Shown here: one piece after another, positions 6,836-10,630 of the stretch
How the letters are laid out: each line of letters begins with the position of its first letter
Numbering within the stretch: the stretch's first letter is position 1
Translations under genes and position numbers: made by a program
Assembly: GCA_022865865.1 (NCBI GenBank)
Contig: JALHTN010000352.1
Location: forward strand, 1-10,630
DNA: 10,630 bases
Direction of reading: 5' to 3'
Origin: Anaerolineales bacterium
GTDB taxonomy: Bacteria > Chloroflexota > Anaerolineae > Anaerolineales > UBA4823
Notes under the pieces: model-generated
What the model saw: only the letters and a program-made list of their open reading frames with translations
What the model was told of the DNA's origin: nothing
Databases searched by the model: none

Positions 6836-7867
6836 ATGTCCGAAAAACCAAAATTGGCAATGTACTGGGCGGCCTCCTGTGGAGGATGCGAGATATCGGT
6901 ACTGAATATCGGCGATAAGATTTTGGTTGTCGACGAGGTGTTCGATCTGGCCTTCTTCCCCTGCATCGCAGATTTTAAACACAGTGATGTGGAAGGATAC
7001 CCGGATGGCTATATCGATGTGTGTTTGTTTAATGGAGCCATTCGCACCTCAGATAACGAAGAGATGGCAAAATTGCTGCGTAAAAAATCCAAGGTGCTGG
7101 TTGCCTACGGATCTTGTGCCTATGAAGGGTGCATCCCAGCACTTTCCAATCTCACCAGCAAGGAGGCCACATTCAATACTGTGTACTTTGAAAATCAGAC
7201 TATCGATAATCCTGATCGAGTTCTTCCAATGGTAGAAACCGAAGTTGAAGAAGGAACCTTAACCCTGCCCTCCTTTTACCACACCGTCAAATCACTGGAT
7301 CAAGTGGTTGATGTCGATTACTACCTGCCAGGATGCCCACCCGAACCCCCGCAAATATGGGCCGTTCTCGAGATTGTGGTTAATGCCTTGGTCAATGGAG
7401 GTCCCCTGCCACCCGCCGGATCTGTCGTAGGTGCAAGGAATGTGGCAGTATGCGAAGAATGCGATCTCGAAAAGAATGTCAAGTCCATCACAAAATTTTA
7501 CCGACCATATGAGATCCAACCCGAACCCGGTTTATGCTTGCTTGAACAAGGTCTTATCTGTGTTGGCCCAGCCACGCGTGCAGGATGCGGCGCCCTCTGT
7601 CCGCAAGTCGGCATGGGCTGTCGAGGATGCTATGGTCCGCTTGATGGTGTCGACGATCAGGGAGCAAAAATGCTTTCTGCAATCGCTTCCGTCGTGAGTG
7701 TTGGCGAATCCACTGAAGATGAGCATGTGCTGAATGAAAAGATAAACGCCGTAATGGATACACTGGCTGATCCATCTGGCACTTTCTACCGCTTTAGTAT
7801 GGCTCACTCCTTGCTTCAGCGGGTCAAGGTCGATGGCAACGGCGATAATGGAGGTAAGGTGAAATGA
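6836..7867 (+). CDS. mvhG: [NiFe] hydrogenase small subunit, group 3c (MvhG-like)
   Basis: A 343-residue small subunit. The proximal cluster ligands are C15 and C18 (ASCGGCE), C94 or C99 (YGSCAYEGC) and C167 (LPGCPPEPP). The C-terminal half has many cysteines for the medial and distal clusters: C206, C209, C234, C242, C251, C255, C262 and C265 (GCGALCPQVGMGCRGCYGP). It relays electrons from the nickel-iron site in MvhA to MvhD. There is no twin-arginine signal peptide at the N-terminus, so the enzyme is cytoplasmic, as expected for group 3. The protein is somewhat longer than typical MvhG (about 300), mainly through a helical C-terminal tail after residue 275. GAGGAGG at 6822-6828 precedes the ATG, and only two bases separate it from the mvhD stop. 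The stop overlaps the mvhA start (ATGA). Confidence 0.94.
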   Translation: MSEKPKLAMYWAASCGGCEISVLNIGDKILVVDEVFDLAFFPCIADFKHSDVEGYPDGYIDVCLFNGAIRTSDNEEMAKLLRKKSKVLVAYGSCAYEGCIPALSNLTSKEATFNTVYFENQTIDNPDRVLPMVETEVEEGTLTLPSFYHTVKSLDQVVDVDYYLPGCPPEPPQIWAVLEIVVNALVNGGPLPPAGSVVGARNVAVCEECDLEKNVKSITKFYRPYEIQPEPGLCLLEQGLICVGPATRAGCGALCPQVGMGCRGCYGPLDGVDDQGAKMLSAIASVVSVGESTEDEHVLNEKINAVMDTLADPSGTFYRFSMAHSLLQRVKVDGNGDNGGKVK

Positions 7868-9366
7868 CAAAAATAACCATTGACCCAATCACCCGTCTTG
7901 AAGGGCATGGGAAAATAGAAATCTTCTTGGACGCGGAGGGTGATGTTGAAAACACATACCTTCAGATTCCAGAATTGCGTGGTTTTGAGCAGTTTTGTGT
8001 TGGTCGACCAGCAGAGGAAATGCCACGCATCACGAACCGCATCTGTGGTGTCTGCCCTGAGGCACACCACATAGCGGGTACGAAGGCGCTGGATGCCCTG
8101 TTCAATGTTGAGCCATCATCCGCGGTAAAGAAAGTCCGCGAGATGTTCTATTCAGCCTTCTATGTCACTGACCACACAACACATTTCTATGCCCTTGGTG
8201 GCCCAGATTTTGTGGTGGGTCCCGATGCACCAGCAGCCGAGCGCAACATTCTCGGCGTTATCCATAAAGTGGGTGTTGATATCGGCAAACAGGTCATTGA
8301 TACCCGCATGCGCAACCATCATGTGATCAAAATCGTTGGTGGTCGCGGCGTCCATCCAGTTGCAGGATTGCCTGGCGGGTGGAGCAAAGCCATCACGGAA
8401 GAAGAACGTGATGAATTTGTGGAAATCTGTAAAAAGAATGTCGATTTTGCCCTTTTCAGTCTCAAAGTTTTTGATGACATCGTTCTCGCAAACCAGGAAT
8501 ATGTCGACTTGATTTTGGCAGATACATTTACCCATCGCACATATTACATGGGTACTGTAGATGAAAACAATCACATTAATTTCTATGACGGAAAGATCCG
8601 AGTTACCGATCCGGAAGGCAATGAATATGTGAAATACGATGCCAAGGATTATGCCGATCACATCAGCGAGCGCGTTGAATCATGGTCCTACCTGAAATTC
8701 CCCTACTTGAAGAATGTCGGGTGGAACGGATTTGTCGACGGCATGGATAGCGGTGTTTATTGCTGTACCCCACTTTCCCGACTCAATGCTTCTGATGGTA
8801 TGGCCACTCCAAAAGCTCAAGAGGCGTTTGAGAGGTTTTATGAGACACTGGGGAGCAAAAAAGTGAATGGACGCTACCAACCTGTCCACCAGCGTCTTGC
8901 TACCCACTGGGCTCGCCTGGTCGAATTGCTATACGCAGCGGAACGGATGCAGGAATTGGTCAATGATCCCGAGATCACCGATCCCGATGTGCGACCAATC
9001 GTCACCAATACTCCAAGTGAAGGTGTCGGTTCCGTTGAAGCTCCCCGGGGTACTCTAACCCACCACTATTGGACCGATGACAATGGAATATTAACCAAGG
9101 TGAACCTGATAGTAGGAACAACCAATAACAATGCACCCATCACCATGTCGGTCCAAAAAGCCGCCAAGACCTTGATCACCAAAGGGACCGTAGTCACCGA
9201 TGGTCTCCTGAACAGGATTGAGATGGCTTTCCGCAATTACGATCCCTGCATGTCTTGTGCAACTCACTCGCTGCCAGGCCAGATGCCGCTCGAAGTCACT
9301 ATCCGAGATGTGGATGGCAATGAGATTGAACGGCTTAGTCAATTTACAGAAAATTCTTGCACATGA
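7864..9366 (+). CDS. mvhA: [NiFe] hydrogenase large subunit, group 3c (MvhA-like)
   Basis: A 500-residue catalytic subunit that cleaves or forms H2. The N-terminus has the typical PITRLEGHGKIEIF. The L1 motif is NRICGVCPEAHH (C61, C64, H68) and the L2 motif is DPCMSCATH (C462, C465, H468); the four cysteines bind the Ni-Fe(CN)2CO centre. All ligands are cysteine, with no selenocysteine. After H468 there is a 32-residue extension starting SLPGQMPLEV, and a maturation protease gene follows directly, so proteolytic removal of the tail after H468 during nickel insertion is likely. GGAGGT at 7850-7855 provides the ribosome site, and the start overlaps mvhG by ATGA. The neighbouring mvhD and hdrA place it in group 3c (HdrABC-linked) rather than the F420-reducing or NAD-linked groups, since no frhB or diaphorase genes are present in the window. 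Confidence 0.95.
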   Translation: MTKITIDPITRLEGHGKIEIFLDAEGDVENTYLQIPELRGFEQFCVGRPAEEMPRITNRICGVCPEAHHIAGTKALDALFNVEPSSAVKKVREMFYSAFYVTDHTTHFYALGGPDFVVGPDAPAAERNILGVIHKVGVDIGKQVIDTRMRNHHVIKIVGGRGVHPVAGLPGGWSKAITEEERDEFVEICKKNVDFALFSLKVFDDIVLANQEYVDLILADTFTHRTYYMGTVDENNHINFYDGKIRVTDPEGNEYVKYDAKDYADHISERVESWSYLKFPYLKNVGWNGFVDGMDSGVYCCTPLSRLNASDGMATPKAQEAFERFYETLGSKKVNGRYQPVHQRLATHWARLVELLYAAERMQELVNDPEITDPDVRPIVTNTPSEGVGSVEAPRGTLTHHYWTDDNGILTKVNLIVGTTNNNAPITMSVQKAAKTLITKGTVVTDGLLNRIEMAFRNYDPCMSCATHSLPGQMPLEVTIRDVDGNEIERLSQFTENSCT

Positions 9367-9833
9367 AAACGCTCGTATTGGGCTTAGGTAATCCAATATT
9401 AACGGACGATGGAGTAGGTGTCCTCGTAGCCGAAGAGGTTCGTGCGAGGTTGCCGGAGGACACCCCCATCGACATTATCGAGGTAAGTGTCGGTGGGTTA
9501 ACCCTCATGGAAACCATGATTGGTTACGATCGAGTAATCCTGGTTGATGCTTTTCAACGCCTGGATGGATGCTGTCCGGGGAAAGTACATAAGATGTCGC
9601 TGGAAGATCTGAGATCGATTAGTCCAACCCAGCACAGTGCCTCCCCTCATGATACCAGCCTGGTTACAGCATTGGAAATGGGTCACCGGATGGGATTACA
9701 ATTACCACAGGATATCACTATCTTTGCAATAGAAGTAGAAAATGTGATGGATTTCAGTGATCGCCCCACACCATCCGTTGCAGCAGCCATCCCACAGGTG
9801 ACTGAAGCGGTTTTGGATGAGATAGCCCTGTGA
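9363..9833 (+). CDS. Hydrogenase maturation protease (HycI/HupD family)
   Basis: A 156-residue endopeptidase that removes the C-terminal extension of a [NiFe] large subunit once nickel is in place. It begins MKTLVLGLGNPILTDDGVG, the family signature at residues 5-17. The acidic residue in the following AEEV helix, the Asp in ILVDAF and the His in SPHDTSL match the three nickel-sensing ligands (E/D/H) of HycI and HupD. The ATG at 9363 overlaps the mvhA stop (ATGA). An in-frame TTG two codons upstream is less likely. There is no clear Shine-Dalgarno site, so translation probably depends on coupling to mvhA. That arrangement would keep protease supply proportional to its substrate. Its partner is inferred from position to be MvhA. 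No other hyp maturation genes are in the window, so they must be encoded elsewhere. Confidence 0.93.
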   Translation: MKTLVLGLGNPILTDDGVGVLVAEEVRARLPEDTPIDIIEVSVGGLTLMETMIGYDRVILVDAFQRLDGCCPGKVHKMSLEDLRSISPTQHSASPHDTSLVTALEMGHRMGLQLPQDITIFAIEVENVMDFSDRPTPSVAAAIPQVTEAVLDEIAL

Positions 9834-9862
9834 TGTGAGTAGATGAAAAGAGAGGTGTCTTT

Positions 9863-10321
9863 ATGGTCTCCCCTGAATTAATCCGCCGCTATCCTTACTT
9901 CAGCGGAATTTCATTAGAACAATTAAATTTACTGGCAAACATAGCTGAAGAAACAGAATGTGAACCAGACTATTACTTTCACCACGAAGGCGATGACATC
10001 GGGAAAGTATACATCATCATTGAGGGTGAAGTCTCTTTGGTGACTTCCTTACCTCAGCAAAATAAAGAGGTGGTCATCAATACTCTGGGGACTGGAGATG
10101 TATTCGGCTGGACCTCATTACTGCCACCCTATACCGCTGGTGCTGGAGCCAAATCAATAGGTAAATGCAAATTGATTGAGTTTGATTCCGCCCAGCTGCG
10201 CGCAAAATTTGAGGAAGATTACCAGTTCGGTTACCTGATGATGATCAAAATCGCCCAGATCGTCCGCGAACGTCTCGATTCAATCGTCATCGAAACCCTG
10301 GCATATCAAGCTGAAAAATAA
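9863..10321 (+). CDS. cNMP-fold (Crp-like) sensor domain protein lacking a DNA-binding domain
   Basis: A 152-residue protein with the beta-roll of the CAP effector domain. It opens with the usual helix (SPELIRRYPYFSGISLEQL), followed by FHHEGDDIGKVYIIIEGEVSLV and GTGDVFGWTSLLPPYTAGAG, and ends in a helix (about 113-152) that corresponds to the dimerisation helix of Crp. The winged-helix domain that should follow is absent: the frame stops at 10319-10321 and only 87 non-coding bases remain. In the phosphate-binding cassette the usual Glu is Trp (FGW) and the usual Arg is missing, so cAMP binding in the standard way is unlikely. AGAGAGG at 9849-9855 is its ribosome site; it starts 29 bases after the protease gene and probably belongs to the same transcript. 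A role as a ligand-responsive partner protein is possible. Its function is not known. Confidence 0.85.
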   Translation: MVSPELIRRYPYFSGISLEQLNLLANIAEETECEPDYYFHHEGDDIGKVYIIIEGEVSLVTSLPQQNKEVVINTLGTGDVFGWTSLLPPYTAGAGAKSIGKCKLIEFDSAQLRAKFEEDYQFGYLMMIKIAQIVRERLDSIVIETLAYQAEK

Positions 10322-10355
10322 TCAATCTTCGTACCGGCATATCTAAGGAGAAATT

Positions 10356-10388
10356 AAACCTCCTGGTCTTATCTTGCCAGGAGGTTTT
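10356..10388 (+). terminator. Hairpin terminator, probably bidirectional
   Basis: A perfect 11-bp inverted repeat (AAACCTCCTGG at 10356-10366 and CCAGGAGGTTT at 10377-10387) encloses a 10-base loop and ends in TTTT. On the opposite strand the same stem is followed by TTTAATTT (10351-10358 read in reverse), so it can also end transcription of the convergent hydrolase gene. It lies 35 bases past the last rightward gene and 20 bases from the end of the leftward gene. Confidence 0.85.
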
Positions 10389-10408
10389 GTGTTAAGTGTT
10401 ATCTGAAT

Positions 10409-10630
10409 TTAATCAGAAAAATAATCATCCATCGCCCGGAAACAACCTGCGCTTAGCTTATGTCCCACATCTTCCTCACAGTAGATCAATTCAGATCCGG
10501 CAGATTTTAATTCTTGCACCACAATTCTGGCCTGGTCAACAGGAACCATTTCATCTGCTCTCCCATGGGAAACAAATATCTTCTTATTCTTCAACCGACT
10601 TCCTAATATTTCCTTATCCAATCCTTTTGG
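10409..10630 (-). CDS. Alpha/beta hydrolase (carboxylesterase/phospholipase-like), C-terminal fragment
   Basis: The last 73 residues of a leftward gene; the frame is open to the window edge, so the start and nucleophile elbow are outside. The fragment reads KKIFVSHGRADEMVPVDQAR, then a variable helix, then DVGHKLSAGCFRAMDDYF. The pattern SHGRADEMVP with its Asp, followed about 30 residues later by GHKLS with its His, matches the acid and base of the Ser-Asp-His triad in the carboxylesterase/phospholipase group of alpha/beta hydrolases. The substrate cannot be told from this part. It is convergent with the hydrogenase cluster and separated from it by the hairpin at 10356-10388, so it is most likely an unrelated transcription unit. 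An apparent TTG start at 10619-10621 is internal to the frame. Confidence 0.82.
   Translation of the reverse strand, partial: PKGLDKEILGSRLKNKKIFVSHGRADEMVPVDQARIVVQELKSAGSELIYCEEDVGHKLSAGCFRAMDDYFSD

Noticed and set aside
8152..8661. 169-codon open frame on the minus strand opposite mvhA
   Set aside because: mvhA is certain from its L1 and L2 motifs; the antisense frame has no family resemblance or ribosome site.
9241..9366. Possible selenocysteine in the large subunit C-terminal motif or read-through of its TGA
   Set aside because: Both L2 positions are ordinary Cys codons (TGC, TGT), and the TGA at 9364-9366 is overlapped by the protease start.
9843..9881. 12-codon frame before the cNMP-fold gene
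   Set aside because: It is very short, lacks a ribosome site, overlaps the real gene's ribosome site and start, and shows no coupling to its neighbours.
10322..10355. AAGGAG at 10345-10350 as ribosome site of another rightward gene
   Set aside because: No start codon at suitable spacing opens a frame; the terminator hairpin begins directly after it.

Overview
The window carries one dense, rightward gene cluster from an anaerobic bacterium. It encodes a soluble heterodisulfide-reductase-like / [NiFe]-hydrogenase complex (HdrABC with MvhADG) preceded by a three-gene phosphorelay, followed by a hydrogenase maturation protease and a cNMP-fold regulator. Two-component proteins of this type (a Cache/HAMP histidine kinase, a REC-histidine kinase hybrid and a single-domain receiver), strong Shine-Dalgarno sites and the absence of methanogenesis genes point to Bacteria rather than a methanogenic archaeon. 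A Chloroflexota (Anaerolineae-like) or other fermentative or syntrophic anaerobe is a plausible guess, but taxonomy cannot be fixed from this sequence alone.

Layout: 1-1269, C-terminal part of a membrane histidine kinase (5' end outside the window). 1238-2383, REC-histidine kinase. 2394-2822, single-domain receiver. 2833-4271, hdrC and hdrB. 4268-4342, a possible 24-residue small protein joined by ATGA overlaps to hdrB and hdrA. 4339-6336, hdrA. 6351-9366, mvhD, mvhG and mvhA. 9363-9833, hydrogenase maturation protease. 9863-10321, a cNMP-fold protein without a DNA-binding domain. 10356-10388, a strong hairpin terminator between convergent genes. 10409-10630, minus strand, C-terminal end of an alpha/beta hydrolase. 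No intergenic gap exceeds 90 bases, and I see no internal promoter, tRNA, rRNA, CRISPR array or mobile element.

How the genes work together: by analogy with methanogens, MvhAG oxidises H2 (or makes it in reverse), MvhD passes electrons to the flavin of HdrA, and HdrA bifurcates them between a low-potential ferredoxin and the HdrBC disulfide-reducing module. All cysteine motifs for these clusters are present, including both complete CCG motifs of HdrB, so the complex looks catalytically competent. A bacterium without coenzyme M/coenzyme B must use another disulfide or thiol partner, which the window does not reveal. The protease probably matures MvhA.

The most unusual aspect is regulatory. 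Two histidine kinases, two receiver modules and a cNMP-fold protein flank the enzyme genes, yet no protein in the window has a recognisable DNA-binding domain. This suggests either that the output regulator is encoded elsewhere or that signalling acts through protein-protein contacts.
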